DNA of 46,463 bases from an uncultured Clostridia bacterium (GTDB taxonomy: Bacteria; Bacillota; Dehalobacteriia; UBA4068), in the NCBI GenBank assembly GCA_944390945.1, contig CALXRV010000026.1, forward strand, positions 1 to 46,463, given 5' to 3'. The position numbers and the translations under genes were made by a program. The notes below the pieces were generated by a model. The model worked only from the letters and a program-made list of their open reading frames with translations. It was not told the origin of the DNA and made no database searches. The first letter of the stretch is position 1. Each line of letters starts with the position of its first letter. This document shows, one piece after another, positions 16,217-25,891 of the stretch.

Positions 16217-16476
16217 CCGGGCAAGGCGTTACCTGTGACCTGATAAACAATTATTCTGTTAGAGACGGTTTTATCCACCGGTCCTGTATTATATCCGGCA
16301 AATCCTCTTTTGGGTTTTGCCCCTTCTGCTGACCATTAGTTTTCCAAATCGACTTTTGCCGGCCCCATCAGCTGTGTAATCGATAATCTATCTCCATAAG
16401 CCGCTTTTCGCTCTGGATGGCCAACGAAAAAACAGCTTCTACGCACAGCTTTAGGCAGCACTTCGCCGCATTGACA

Positions 16477-18291
16477 TCAGCAACTGCCGGTAACAAATAA
16501 ATCTCGCATCTCAAAGCACCTACAATCCACCAAGCCTTTATTTGTTAAGCGTAATTCCGGTATGCAGGCCAGAGAAAGGGACGCCATGGTCATGAAGGGA
16601 GATTCGCAAGTGCAGCCCAACATTTTCCAGGATTGCTCTAATGCTTCCACCCGGACTGCCACTTCTTCCGCCGGGCTATCGCTCATCAGCCCGGCCACCG
16701 GCAAGGGTACCAGCCCCAGCAGCGTACCATCCAGCACAGCGCAAAGCCCGCCGCCACACTGAAGCAAAGTATTGGCAGCCAGAGCCATGTCATCATCATT
16801 CGCCCCGACGACGATGAGATTATGTGCATCATGCGCCACAGTTTGAGCCAAAGCGCCCCGGCGAATGCCAAAGCCTTTAACAAAACCCATTCCATGGCTG
16901 CCAGTGGCTTTGTGCCGCTCAAAAACAAAACATTTAAGTACATCCTGATCCGGGTCGGGCAGTACGCTCCCCGCGCGCACCGGAAGGCGCGTGATTTGCT
17001 CAACATTGCCTACCTGCGCCGGGATAATCTCAATAATTCGAGCAGATACGGTTTTCCCGCTCTCTGCCGGGGCTAAAATGCGGAAAGTTTCCGCAGTGAT
17101 GGTTTCCCCCACATGGAGAGAATTGGTGGCCCATTTCGGATAAGTCATCTCAGGGATATCACAAAGAAGCTCCCCATTTTCTGCAACTACGACCCCATCA
17201 ATAATCGTCCGCGTGACGTGAAAATCCTTTAGATCTTCCAAAAAAACAATGTCCGCGCATTTCCCCGGGGTGATGCTGCCCAGCTCATGATCCATGCGAA
17301 AGCAGGTTGCGCAATTAATAGTGACCATCTGAATCGCAGTCAGCGGGTTAATGCCTTCTTTCACTGCCCGGCGGAGAAGATGATCGAGATGGCCCTGGGA
17401 GATCAGCGTGTTGGGATGTACATCATCAGAGACCAGATTGGCAAAGCGAGCGTCTACCTTATGCTCTGTAATGGCTTTGGCTACCTCATGGAGATCTCGC
17501 CAAGCGCTGCCTTCGCGAAGCTGGGCATACATCCCTAAACGCATTTTAGCCAAGGCATCTTCTGCCTGTGTGGACTCATGGCAACAACGGGCGCCAGCCG
17601 CAATATAAGCGTTCAGCTCTGCACCTGTCTCCCGAGCGGCCCAATGACCGGTAATCACCTTATCTGCCTTTAATGCCTCCGCCATCTCATCATGGGGCTG
17701 TGCAGCTCCAGCCACCACCGCGGGATAGTTCATCATCTCACCCAGCCCCACTACTTCGTCCCAGGCCATCATTTCCCGGATATCCTCCGGGCCGATGGAT
17801 GCGCCAGCATCTTCAAATCCCGGCACCGCCGGAACACAGGAAGGCGCGGTGAACATGGCCTTTAACGGTGTGCGGCGGCTATCTTCAATCATCAAACGTA
17901 CGCCCGCCACCCCAAAAACATTACAAATCTCATGGGGATCCGTGTAGACGCCTACAGTACCGTGCGGGATTACCACGCGGGCATATTCCCCTACTGAGAG
18001 CATGGAACTCTCAATATGAATATGGCCATCCAAAAAGCCGGGAGCGATCAACCCACCCTCCGCTTGAATGACCCGAGTATCTGGCCCAATACAGCCTGGC
18101 GGGATAGCCCCAACAAGAGCAATTCTCCCCTGAACCACAGCCACGTCCATACCCGGCTGAATTTCTCCGGTGCATACATTGATCAGCCGCGCATTACAGA
18201 TTACCAGCTCTGCCGGTTCTCGGCCTGTCGCTACCGCGGTGAGTCTGCGCCCGACCTCCCAAAGCGGGGTCTGGCAGAAATGATTGATCAT
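16477..18291 (-). CDS. ade: adenine deaminase
   Basis: Converts adenine to hypoxanthine and ammonia in purine salvage. It has 604 residues, the normal length of the bacterial Ade/YerA amidohydrolase. Visible features are the metal-binding GFLDGHIHIESSM (HxH), YTDPHEICNVFG, GHWAARETGAELNAYIAAG, the Asp metal ligand in LVSDDVHPNTLI, the second-half GANDDDMALAANTL and the Cys-rich end. GGGAGAG precedes ATG 18291. It lies 140 bp after sdaAA on the same strand. No purine riboswitch was recognised upstream. Confidence 0.95.
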   Translation of the reverse strand: MINHFCQTPLWEVGRRLTAVATGREPAELVICNARLINVCTGEIQPGMDVAVVQGRIALVGAIPPGCIGPDTRVIQAEGGLIAPGFLDGHIHIESSMLSVGEYARVVIPHGTVGVYTDPHEICNVFGVAGVRLMIEDSRRTPLKAMFTAPSCVPAVPGFEDAGASIGPEDIREMMAWDEVVGLGEMMNYPAVVAGAAQPHDEMAEALKADKVITGHWAARETGAELNAYIAAGARCCHESTQAEDALAKMRLGMYAQLREGSAWRDLHEVAKAITEHKVDARFANLVSDDVHPNTLISQGHLDHLLRRAVKEGINPLTAIQMVTINCATCFRMDHELGSITPGKCADIVFLEDLKDFHVTRTIIDGVVVAENGELLCDIPEMTYPKWATNSLHVGETITAETFRILAPAESGKTVSARIIEIIPAQVGNVEQITRLPVRAGSVLPDPDQDVLKCFVFERHKATGSHGMGFVKGFGIRRGALAQTVAHDAHNLIVVGANDDDMALAANTLLQCGGGLCAVLDGTLLGLVPLPVAGLMSDSPAEEVAVRVEALEQSWKMLGCTCESPFMTMASLSLACIPELRLTNKGLVDCRCFEMRDLFVTGSC

Positions 18292-18433
18292 GATAACTCT
18301 CCCATTCGATAATTCGTTTTTAAAGACAGATTACACATTAAGCGAAAAGCAAAACACCTCTCTACAAGGGAGACAAAATTCGGATGCGATAACTTTTTCA
18401 TGCAGGTCAAGTACACGTATCCGACAGCAGCGT

Positions 18434-19312
18434 TCATTCTGGGTTTTCGCGCAATTTTTCCTTGATCTGCCGCCCAAATGGGGTGACAGCCAACCCACCC
18501 AGCGCAGTCTCGCGAAATTCAATTGGCAGACGACGGCCAACATCACCCATCGCTTCGATCACTTGATCGACCGGGACGCGGCTGACGATCCCAGCCAAAG
18601 CCATATCCGCCGCACAGACAGCATTTGCCGCACCGATCACATTCCGTTTAACGCAAGGCACCTCGACCAATCCTGCCACAGGATCACAAATCAAGCCCAA
18701 CAGATTTTTCAGCGCCATTGCCGCTGCATGACCGATCTGCTCTGCCGTGCCGCCGCGCAGTTCCACCAAAGCACCGGCAGCCATAGCGGATGCCGTGCCA
18801 ATCTCTGCCTGACAACCACCGCTAGCGCCTGAAATGGAGGCTTTGTAGGCAACTACCGCACCAATTCCGCTTGCCACATACAGCGCCCGCAGAATATCAT
18901 CCTCCGGGATATGCTCCCGCCGGTAAAGCGGAATCAGAACAGCAGGCATCACGCCGCAGGCACCGGCTGTGGGTGCGGCTACGATACGCCGCATACAGGC
19001 ATTAGATTCCCCCATCGCCAGCGCCTCCGCGATCATCTCCGCAAAAAAAGCACCGCCCACCGTATCCTTTGTCGCAAGATAATCCCGCATCCGCTTGCCA
19101 TCGCCACCGACTAGCCCGCTATGCGAGCGGCGCTCCCCCGTATAGCTGTCGGATGCTTCCACCATCTTCCGCCAGGTATAGCGCATCCGCTCCCATGAGT
19201 CTGCGCGGCTTACCTCGCGTTCTTCCATATCGGTTTCCAGTACGATCTGCCAAAACGGCTTGCCGCTGGAATGCATGCGATCAAAAATTTCCTGCATCGA
19301 GTCAAGCGCCAT
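18434..19312 (-). CDS. sdaAA: L-serine dehydratase, iron-sulfur-dependent, alpha subunit
   Basis: Deaminates L-serine to pyruvate and ammonia with an oxygen-labile [4Fe-4S] cluster. It has 292 residues. Cluster and active-site regions are visible: SHSGLVGGDGKRM, ACMRRIVAAPTAGACG, SGASGGCQAEIG and LICDPVAGLVEVPC with conserved cysteines. It starts three bases after the sdaAB stop, so the two subunits are translationally linked. The two-subunit form is typical of Firmicutes and Clostridia, where serine serves as a carbon and energy source. Confidence 0.96.
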   Translation of the reverse strand: MALDSMQEIFDRMHSSGKPFWQIVLETDMEEREVSRADSWERMRYTWRKMVEASDSYTGERRSHSGLVGGDGKRMRDYLATKDTVGGAFFAEMIAEALAMGESNACMRRIVAAPTAGACGVMPAVLIPLYRREHIPEDDILRALYVASGIGAVVAYKASISGASGGCQAEIGTASAMAAGALVELRGGTAEQIGHAAAMALKNLLGLICDPVAGLVEVPCVKRNVIGAANAVCAADMALAGIVSRVPVDQVIEAMGDVGRRLPIEFRETALGGLAVTPFGRQIKEKLRENPE

Positions 19313-19315
19313 CGC

Positions 19316-19984
19316 TTATTCATCCTCCCGCTGATAATAGACGATCCGCTGGATGCCGTGTAATTCCTGGAGTAGCTGTAAAATAAACGGTGAGATCGGC
19401 TGATCCGTTTCAATAACCATGATCGCAAGCGCACCCTTGCCTTGACGCCGCAGTCGCATATTTGCGATATTCACCCTGGCTGCAGAAAGCGTTGTTGTCA
19501 CTTCCCCGACAAAACCGTATTCATCCTGGTTATAGATGATCAACGTATGATGTTCTCCGGAAAACCCAACCGGAATATCATCCAATCGATCCACGCGGAT
19601 CCGGCCTCCGCCGGTAGAGCAGGCTTGTAGCTTCAGGCGCCTGCCGTCACGACCAGTCAGTTCCATAATTACCGTATTGGGATGCGCTTCCCGCAGCTGA
19701 ATAACGTGAAAATGGAATTCCAGGCCATTGGCCATCGCCAGCTGAAAACTGTTCGGAATCTCCATATCATCCTGCCGCAGCCCGAGCAAGCCTGCGATCA
19801 GTGCGCGGTCTGTACCATGTCCACGTCCGGTCTCTGCAAAAGAACCATGTAAATATATTTCTGCTGTCGCAGGCTCGCTGCCTAGCAGCACGCGCGCCAT
19901 ATTGCCGATCCTTACCGCACCGGCTGTATGAGAACTGGAGGGGCCAACCATCACCGGCCCTAGGATATCAAAGATATCCAGCAT
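19316..19984 (-). CDS. sdaAB: L-serine dehydratase, iron-sulfur-dependent, beta subunit
   Basis: Partner of SdaAA, 222 residues. The N-terminal domain carries DILGPVMVGPSSSHTAGAVR and HGSFAETGRGHGTDRALIAG. The C-terminal 70 residues are an ACT domain (EYGFVGEVTTTLSAARVNIA), the likely site of serine control. AAGGAGG six bases before ATG 19984 decides the start over long upstream extensions into the ispE region. Confidence 0.96.
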   Translation of the reverse strand: MLDIFDILGPVMVGPSSSHTAGAVRIGNMARVLLGSEPATAEIYLHGSFAETGRGHGTDRALIAGLLGLRQDDMEIPNSFQLAMANGLEFHFHVIQLREAHPNTVIMELTGRDGRRLKLQACSTGGGRIRVDRLDDIPVGFSGEHHTLIIYNQDEYGFVGEVTTTLSAARVNIANMRLRRQGKGALAIMVIETDQPISPFILQLLQELHGIQRIVYYQREDE

Positions 19985-20088
19985 TGCAATCCTCCTTCCA
20001 GGCCTGGCTTTTACTTCGTCAGGCCTGCTCTGCGCAATATGCTTGATCAGACCATTCTCGCTCTTGCTTTGTTTCCTTTTCCTCCGGC

Positions 20089-20964
20089 TCAGCCAGCCAA
20101 TTCCGGCAGGGATGCACAAGTGACCGCCGTACAGGCGAAGGAAGCTTCATGCCGCAGCTGATCCGCTATCGCCTCAGCCTGCGCCTGATCCTTGGCCAAA
20201 GCCCAGACACTACCCCCGCTGCCACTCATCAAGGCAGGTAAACCAAACGCAAGGCAACGCCGCTTTAATTCTGCAATCTGCGGGTGCAAGGCAAATGCCG
20301 GGCCCTCAAGCACATTGCCGCAGCAGCAACGGATCCCGGACAGATCGCCTGACTGCAAGGCAGACAGTAGGCCATCAAGATCAGGGCGCCGCTCATCCCC
20401 GCCTTTATGCTCAGCATAACCACGATAGACCTCCGCTGTTGAAACCGGAAGTCCGGGATTTGCCAGCACAAGATAATAGGTCTGCGATGCAGGCTGCGGC
20501 GTCACCTGCTCACCAATACCCTCGACCAGCGCCAGCCCACCGGTCAGGCAAAAAGGGAGATCCGCGCCCAGTTTTAGGCCGATTCGGCACAGGTCTTCTC
20601 TGGACAGCGACAAATCAAACAAGAGATTCGCACCGCGCAGAACAGCAGCGGCATCCGTACTGCCACCCGCCAAACCACCCGCGATCGGGATCCTTTTTTC
20701 AATGCGGATATCCAGGCCGTCACGAATAGCAAATTCCTCTTTCAGTTGCAACCAAGCGCTTAAAGCAAGGTTTGAGGCCGAACCCGGCAACGATGGGCTG
20801 CAACTGCAATGATCCGTGCGGCTGCACCGCAGCGATACCTTATCCGCCAAGTCGATCGTCTGCATCAGCGAGCGCAGTAAATGGTAACCGTCTGCCCGCC
20901 GGCCGACGATATCCAGTCCCCAGTTGATCTTGGCCGGCGCCAGGCATTCGATCTGCTTCTGCAT
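20089..20964 (-). CDS. ispE: 4-diphosphocytidyl-2-C-methyl-D-erythritol kinase
   Basis: The GHMP kinase of the non-mevalonate (MEP) isoprenoid pathway, 291 residues. It has the start APAKINWGLDIVGRRADGYHLL, the ATP loop PIAGGLAGGSTDAAAVLRGAN and the third GHMP motif PALMSGSGGSVWAL. The ATG shares a base with the nadE stop (TGATG) and AAAAGGAG lies 11 bases upstream inside nadE, so translation is probably coupled to nadE. Joining an isoprenoid gene to an NAD gene looks like operon packing, not shared function. Confidence 0.95.
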   Translation of the reverse strand: MQKQIECLAPAKINWGLDIVGRRADGYHLLRSLMQTIDLADKVSLRCSRTDHCSCSPSLPGSASNLALSAWLQLKEEFAIRDGLDIRIEKRIPIAGGLAGGSTDAAAVLRGANLLFDLSLSREDLCRIGLKLGADLPFCLTGGLALVEGIGEQVTPQPASQTYYLVLANPGLPVSTAEVYRGYAEHKGGDERRPDLDGLLSALQSGDLSGIRCCCGNVLEGPAFALHPQIAELKRRCLAFGLPALMSGSGGSVWALAKDQAQAEAIADQLRHEASFACTAVTCASLPELAG

Positions 20965-22691
20965 CAGGCGAGCAACTCCTTTTTCAATTTCAAATACTCC
21001 CCGCTGCAGTATACGCCTTCCTGTGCCTGCGGCTTCTCCTCCCCATAAGGGAAGCGGGACAACGCGAGCAACGGCGGCGCCTGCAACCGCTTTGCTACGC
21101 CGGTGGTGCGGTACATCCGCCACCAATATTCGCAATCCTGAACAAAGGCAGCGGCATCCCGGAACAATTCTTTGCTCAGACCCGCTTCACACCCCAACAG
21201 GCATTCCAGCTCTCCAGCGCCATATGCAGTCAGGATCGCAGCAGGGTCCAAGCCCTGCTCGACAAAAGCGCGTAACAGATAGTCATGATAACGATAGATC
21301 AGCGGATCGCCCAGCCCTTTAGTCACGTCTTGCTCAGTCGAAAGCTCTGCAGAAGGCCGTATTGCCGCGATTTCCGCCAGCGGCGCGGCAGGATATATTG
21401 CCTGAAATCCGGCTGCCGCCTGATAAACCTGGTATTTCCAAAGATCCGCCTGCGCGGCAAAAGCACCGGCAAGATCGCCATAAAATGTCGCATAACCGAC
21501 GGACAGCTCTGCCTTGTTGCCATTACAGGTGACCACGCCGCCCACAGCAGCAGCCACAGCAGCCAAAATGCGCAGGCGGTCACGCGCCTGTACATTCTCC
21601 AGTGCTGCAGCGCTCAGCTTGAAATTCGCTTCGTCGCCCGCAGCTGTACGATAAGGCGATACTTCAATCTGCGCCGCCAGGGAATTAACATTCGCTTCGA
21701 TCGGCAGCAGGGCATAATTCGTCCCCAGACCAACTGCCATCTGTTCTGCTAACGATTTTGTCTGCTCGCTATTGAACCGTGTCGGCATGTTGACCAGCCA
21801 AACATGCTCACGGCCCAATGCCTGCGTATAAACACAGGCTGCCAATGCGGAATCAATGCCGCCGGAAATACCGATCACTGCATTTTGCGCATGAATCAGC
21901 GAACAAAATTCGTGTACACCGCTGGCCAATGCCGGCCCGATCAGCTGTTTCGCAGAAAGGACTGTTTCAGGGCCAGCGCTGACCGGTGCATTGTTCCAGC
22001 AATAAAGCCCTGACGCAAACATGGCGCCGATTGCGGCTTGCCGGCCATCAGGCGCACGGAAGTAGCTGCCGCCGGCAAACAGATAATTTGTCTTACCACT
22101 GTTCTGTAGCCCAAATCCATTGACCGAAATATATTGCCGTCCCGGCACATATGGCTGCTCCCGCAGGTCGTCCAGACGTAACGGCTTGCAGGAAAGATCA
22201 ACCAGCAAATCGATATCCTCACTGCGGTAAAGCAACGTATCGTCGCGCCAATCTCCTAACAGGAACCCAACGCGGCAGATCCTCCCGCCCAGCGGCAAAT
22301 GACAGACCTGGAACTCATGCGATCGTGCAAACCGGTCATAAGCGCCGCGGATAAAACTCTCGCCCATCGGCACGGCCAGCCGGTTAACTTCCTGGTTATA
22401 AGCGAGGAATACCGCATTGTAGCATTTGCCGCCGCGCTCATCCAGATTGCCGTAAACAACCATGATATCCGTCGCTGCTGCTGCGATACGCGCATTTGCC
22501 GCACTGCATTCGCGGCGAAAGCATTCGCTTTCGATCAGATCCCCGGGGAATAGGCCAGAAAGAGACAACTCGGGGAAAAGGATCATCTCCGCCCCCTTTT
22601 GCCTGGCTTCTGCGATCATCTGCAGCATCGTTTCAAGATTCTGCGCCGGCTGGCCGGCGCATATTTTCATCTGCGCAATGGCAATGCTCAT
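20964..22691 (-). CDS. nadE: NAD synthase with degenerate glutaminase domain
   Basis: Two-domain NadE layout, 575 residues. The C-terminal synthetase domain is intact: SGGIDSALAA (ATP loop, residues 276-285), NGNKAELSVGYATFYGD, and the end KRLQAPP. It amidates NaAD to NAD+. The N-terminal nitrilase-like domain, which normally frees ammonia from glutamine with a Glu-Lys-Cys triad, keeps the Glu (FPELSLSG, E41). The usual ICEDxW with the catalytic Cys is replaced by LLGDW (about residue 144-148), and the Lys position reads NR before LAVP. The glutaminase is therefore probably dead and the enzyme probably uses free ammonia. GGAGG fixes ATG 22691; an ATG four codons earlier overlaps that SD. Confidence 0.9.
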   Translation of the reverse strand: MSIAIAQMKICAGQPAQNLETMLQMIAEARQKGAEMILFPELSLSGLFPGDLIESECFRRECSAANARIAAAATDIMVVYGNLDERGGKCYNAVFLAYNQEVNRLAVPMGESFIRGAYDRFARSHEFQVCHLPLGGRICRVGFLLGDWRDDTLLYRSEDIDLLVDLSCKPLRLDDLREQPYVPGRQYISVNGFGLQNSGKTNYLFAGGSYFRAPDGRQAAIGAMFASGLYCWNNAPVSAGPETVLSAKQLIGPALASGVHEFCSLIHAQNAVIGISGGIDSALAACVYTQALGREHVWLVNMPTRFNSEQTKSLAEQMAVGLGTNYALLPIEANVNSLAAQIEVSPYRTAAGDEANFKLSAAALENVQARDRLRILAAVAAAVGGVVTCNGNKAELSVGYATFYGDLAGAFAAQADLWKYQVYQAAAGFQAIYPAAPLAEIAAIRPSAELSTEQDVTKGLGDPLIYRYHDYLLRAFVEQGLDPAAILTAYGAGELECLLGCEAGLSKELFRDAAAFVQDCEYWWRMYRTTGVAKRLQAPPLLALSRFPYGEEKPQAQEGVYCSGEYLKLKKELLA

Positions 22692-22741
22692 AACCGCCTC
22701 CATTTTCTTAATCGCTAACCGGTCGGAATAAGGGTATGCCT

Positions 22742-22779
22742 GCTTTCAAACAGCATTCAGGCTTTCAAACAGCATTCAG
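22742..22779. repeat. 19-bp tandem duplication at the patatin gene 3' end
   Basis: GCTTTCAAACAGCATTCAG occurs twice head to tail, and a third, partly matching copy (GCTTCCAAACAG) lies inside the last codons of the patatin gene. The duplication repeats the sequence around the stop codon. Confidence 0.85.
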
Positions 22780-23576
22780 GCTTCCAAACAGGCCAGTATT
22801 TCATCAATATGCTCTCTGGCACAACTCTCCCCCAGCGCAAAAGAACGCTCGATATTCGATACATCCAACGTATCCAGATATTCGCTGATCGGCTGCAGGA
22901 TGATATCCGCATCGATATGCTGATATGTCGAGGCAGCCACATCCAGCGAACGCGTAACAATATCAAGAATGTTTTTCGGCGGACTGAAACTGGGCGAATA
23001 AAGACTGATTGCGATTACCACATCAGCGCCCATGGCGCGTACCACGTCGCCTGGACAATTGTTGAGCACATAGCCGTCGACCAATACCATATCTCCCATT
23101 TCCACCGGTGTAAATACGCCGGGGATTGCCGAACTGGCGCGTACAGCCGTCGCCGTATCGCCGCGATCAAATAGGATACACTTTCTGCTTACCAGATCCA
23201 CGGCAACCAGTTTAATCGGAATCCGCAGCTTTTCGATCGGCTGGCCTTTGGTGCAAATACGGATCAGCTCGGTATAGCCTTCTGCCGGAATCAGCCCTTT
23301 CCTGCTGGGACGAACTTTAACCAGGGATTCCAGGTCATAATTATCAAACAGCAGCTTCATCATCTTCCAGTCATAACCCGCACCATATAGCGCTGCCACC
23401 GCAGAGCCGATCGAGGTGCCGGCAGCAAGATCGATATCAATGCCATATTCCGCAAGTACCTTCAGGACGCCGACATGCGCAGCCCCTTTCATGCCGCCGC
23501 CGCCAAAAGCAACACCAACCTTTTTCTTTTTGCGAACCATGCCAGAAACGGCACTGGTTCCCCTCTGTTCTTGCAT
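22776..23576 (-). CDS. patatin-like phospholipase
   Basis: A RssA/YlbK type serine lipid hydrolase of 266 residues. The oxyanion loop GGGGMKGAAHVG (about 25-36), the nucleophile elbow GTSIGS (Ser near 57) and the catalytic Asp in LVDGYVLNN (near 165) form the Ser-Asp dyad. A short basic KKKK precedes the domain; there is no signal peptide. Three nearby starts are possible; AGGTG six bases upstream favours ATG 23576. It lies 24 bp after dapL and is probably co-transcribed with it. The natural lipid substrate is unknown. Confidence 0.88.
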   Translation of the reverse strand: MQEQRGTSAVSGMVRKKKKVGVAFGGGGMKGAAHVGVLKVLAEYGIDIDLAAGTSIGSAVAALYGAGYDWKMMKLLFDNYDLESLVKVRPSRKGLIPAEGYTELIRICTKGQPIEKLRIPIKLVAVDLVSRKCILFDRGDTATAVRASSAIPGVFTPVEMGDMVLVDGYVLNNCPGDVVRAMGADVVIAISLYSPSFSPPKNILDIVTRSLDVAASTYQHIDADIILQPISEYLDTLDVSNIERSFALGESCAREHIDEILACLEA

Positions 23577-23600
23577 TTCCATCACCTGCCTAAGATCAGA

Positions 23601-24779
23601 TCAAAACTCTACCTGTCCTAAAGCCTGCTCCATACGGGCAACTGCCTCTGCCAGACGCGATTCCTCCGTCGTCAGTGCTGCACGGAAATAGCCCTCCCCA
23701 TAGCGACCATATCCATTTCCTGGCGTAATCACAACCTGCGTCCTGTCAAACAGGAACTCAGCAAAAGAAGCGGAATTAAACCCCTTTGGCACCGGTGCCC
23801 ATACATAAAATGTTGCTTTCGGATACTCCAGCCGCCAACCCATGCGGCGCAGTCCATCCACCAAAATATTCCGTCGCGCCGCATAGCGCGCGCAATTATC
23901 CGCAATGATTCGCTCCGGCTGCTGCAATCCTTTAATCGCCGCATACTGTACGGCTTGAAAAACACCGCTGTCCAGATTAGATTTCAGCCGTGCCAGGGCC
24001 TGTATTGCAACGGCATTACCAACGGCATAACCAATACGCCAGCCAGTCATGTTAAATGGCTTTGAACAGGAGCCAAACTCTACCGCAATTTCCTTAGCGC
24101 CTGGGATCTGCAGGATACTCGGTGCAACATAGCCATCATATGTAATCTCAGCATAAGCGCTGTCGTGACAAAGCAGAATATCATTTCGTCTGGCAAACGC
24201 CACCGCTCGCTCAAGAAAATCCAAATCGCATACCGCGCCGGTCGGGTTGTTGGGGTAATTCAGCCAGAGCAGCTTGGCACGGGCTGCAACTTCAGGAGGG
24301 ATTGCATCCAGATCTGGCAAAAACCCATTCTCCGCCAGCAACGGCATACGATAACAACTGCCGCCCGCCATCTCTGTTCCTCCGGCATAAACTGGGTAGC
24401 CCGGGTCAGGAATCAGATTAATATCGCCCGCATCCACCCAGCAATAATTCATATTGGCGATCCCCTCTTTTGAGCCGATCAGTGCGCATACTTCCGTGGA
24501 TGCGTCCAGCTCTGTCACGCCAAAACGGCGTGCATAGTAGTCCGCGACCGCCTGGCGGAAACAATGCATGCCCAATGAAGAAGGATACTGATGGTTTGCC
24601 GTTACTTTTGCCTGTGCACATAGTTCATCGATGATCAACTGCGGCGTAGGCAGATCCGGGTCGCCGATCCCCAAACTAATGATATCTGCGCCTGCCGCTT
24701 TGGCATCAGCGACCCTTTTTTCAATTCCGGCGAATAGATATGGGGCAACATTCTGCACCCGCATTGCAAATGATTTCAT
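23601..24779 (-). CDS. dapL: LL-diaminopimelate aminotransferase
   Basis: A PLP enzyme that converts tetrahydrodipicolinate directly to LL-diaminopimelate, bypassing the acylated intermediates of the succinylase and acetylase routes. It has 392 residues. Visible features are [12 protein letters not shown] near the start, NYPNNPTGA, and the Schiff-base lysine in [15 protein letters not shown]. Other fold-I aminotransferases look alike, but the dapF gene directly upstream supports DapL. The start is ATG 24779 with AGG six bases upstream; a GTG just before it is too close. DapL is typical of anaerobic Firmicutes. Confidence 0.9.
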   Translation of the reverse strand: MKSFAMRVQNVAPYLFAGIEKRVADAKAAGADIISLGIGDPDLPTPQLIIDELCAQAKVTANHQYPSSLGMHCFRQAVADYYARRFGVTELDASTEVCALIGSKEGIANMNYCWVDAGDINLIPDPGYPVYAGGTEMAGGSCYRMPLLAENGFLPDLDAIPPEVAARAKLLWLNYPNNPTGAVCDLDFLERAVAFARRNDILLCHDSAYAEITYDGYVAPSILQIPGAKEIAVEFGSCSKPFNMTGWRIGYAVGNAVAIQALARLKSNLDSGVFQAVQYAAIKGLQQPERIIADNCARYAARRNILVDGLRRMGWRLEYPKATFYVWAPVPKGFNSASFAEFLFDRTQVVITPGNGYGRYGEGYFRAALTTEESRLAEAVARMEQALGQVEF

Positions 24780-24888
24780 CACATACCTACTTCATCATGT
24801 TCTCTGTACTGTTGGTTTGTCCGATTTGTTCTACTCTACTCTGCTCTGTTTTCCACTACCAGATTGGCAGCAGAGAAGCAGGGTAAAC

Positions 24889-25722
24889 TTAACGCAGGTA
24901 TTCTCCTTCCGCAACAAATGCAGCCGGGCCGGTCATATAAACATGACCATCCTCTGCCCATTCTACATCCAGCGAACCGTGACGCAGCACCACTTCTGCA
25001 TGATTCCTGATATAGCCGTTCAACACTGCAGCTACCGTCGCCGCACAGGCGCCAGAACCACAGGCAAGCGTCTCACCACATGCGCGCTCCCAAACGCGCA
25101 TACGCAGCCTATCGTTGCCCATTAACTGAATGAACTCTACATTCGTCTTAGCCGGGAAGGCGGGGTGCATTTCAATCTGCGGACCAATTTTCTCCACCGG
25201 GAAATTCTCCACATCATCAACAAAAATCACGCAATGCGGATTTCCCATTGAAACAAGGGTCACATAATACATCCGTGCCAGTACCAGTAGGGGTGCGCCA
25301 ACAACGCGGCTGCCGTTAAATTTTGCTGGTATATCATCTGGCGTCAGCCGAGGTTTGCTCATATCCACACGCACGATGCCCAGCCGTTCATTGATGATCT
25401 GCGGGCGAACAAGCCCGGTCAGAATCTCAAAATTGAATTCATCTTCCGCCACAATCCCATCATGCTTGGCAAATAATGCAGCACAACGCAAACCATTGCC
25501 GCACATCCCGGCTTCTGATCCATCCGGATTGTAGATCAGGTAACGGGCAGAGGCTTGCTTGCCCAACGGTGGGGTAAGGACAATCAAGCCATCCGCGCCA
25601 ATCCCCAAATGGCGATCGCAAACCTCAATAGCAAAACTGCTAATATCCTCGGGTAATTTTTCACGAAATCCATTGATCAGGACAAAATCATTTCCCAGTC
25701 CGTGCATTTTTGCAAATCGCAT
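24889..25722 (-). CDS. dapF: diaminopimelate epimerase
   Basis: Interconverts LL- and meso-diaminopimelate, the substrate of DapL's product line, for lysine and peptidoglycan. It has 277 residues. The two catalytic cysteines are in the family motifs AGMCGNGLRC and ACGSGACA. The start MRFAKMHGLGNDFVLI is standard, behind AAGGAGG. It is followed by dapL on the same strand, so the two steps are encoded together. Confidence 0.97.
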   Translation of the reverse strand: MRFAKMHGLGNDFVLINGFREKLPEDISSFAIEVCDRHLGIGADGLIVLTPPLGKQASARYLIYNPDGSEAGMCGNGLRCAALFAKHDGIVAEDEFNFEILTGLVRPQIINERLGIVRVDMSKPRLTPDDIPAKFNGSRVVGAPLLVLARMYYVTLVSMGNPHCVIFVDDVENFPVEKIGPQIEMHPAFPAKTNVEFIQLMGNDRLRMRVWERACGETLACGSGACAATVAAVLNGYIRNHAEVVLRHGSLDVEWAEDGHVYMTGPAAFVAEGEYLR

Positions 25723-25891
25723 ACGACCCCTCCTTATCCGTTGCAGCCTGATGCCGCATTATCAAACAGCTGACCGCTTTCTTCGGACAGCATGATTATC
25801 CATTGTGATGAGGCCTGTTTTGCCAACACCCCAGCATCAAACCTAAAATTTATCTATTCTAGTATAATGAGCAAATTTCCTTTTCTGAACT

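Noticed and set aside
16320..16476. Minus-strand open stretch after ade (…FFVGHPERKAAYGDRLSITQ…)
   Set aside because: No start with an SD and no recognised family; it may be decayed sequence but evidence is too thin.
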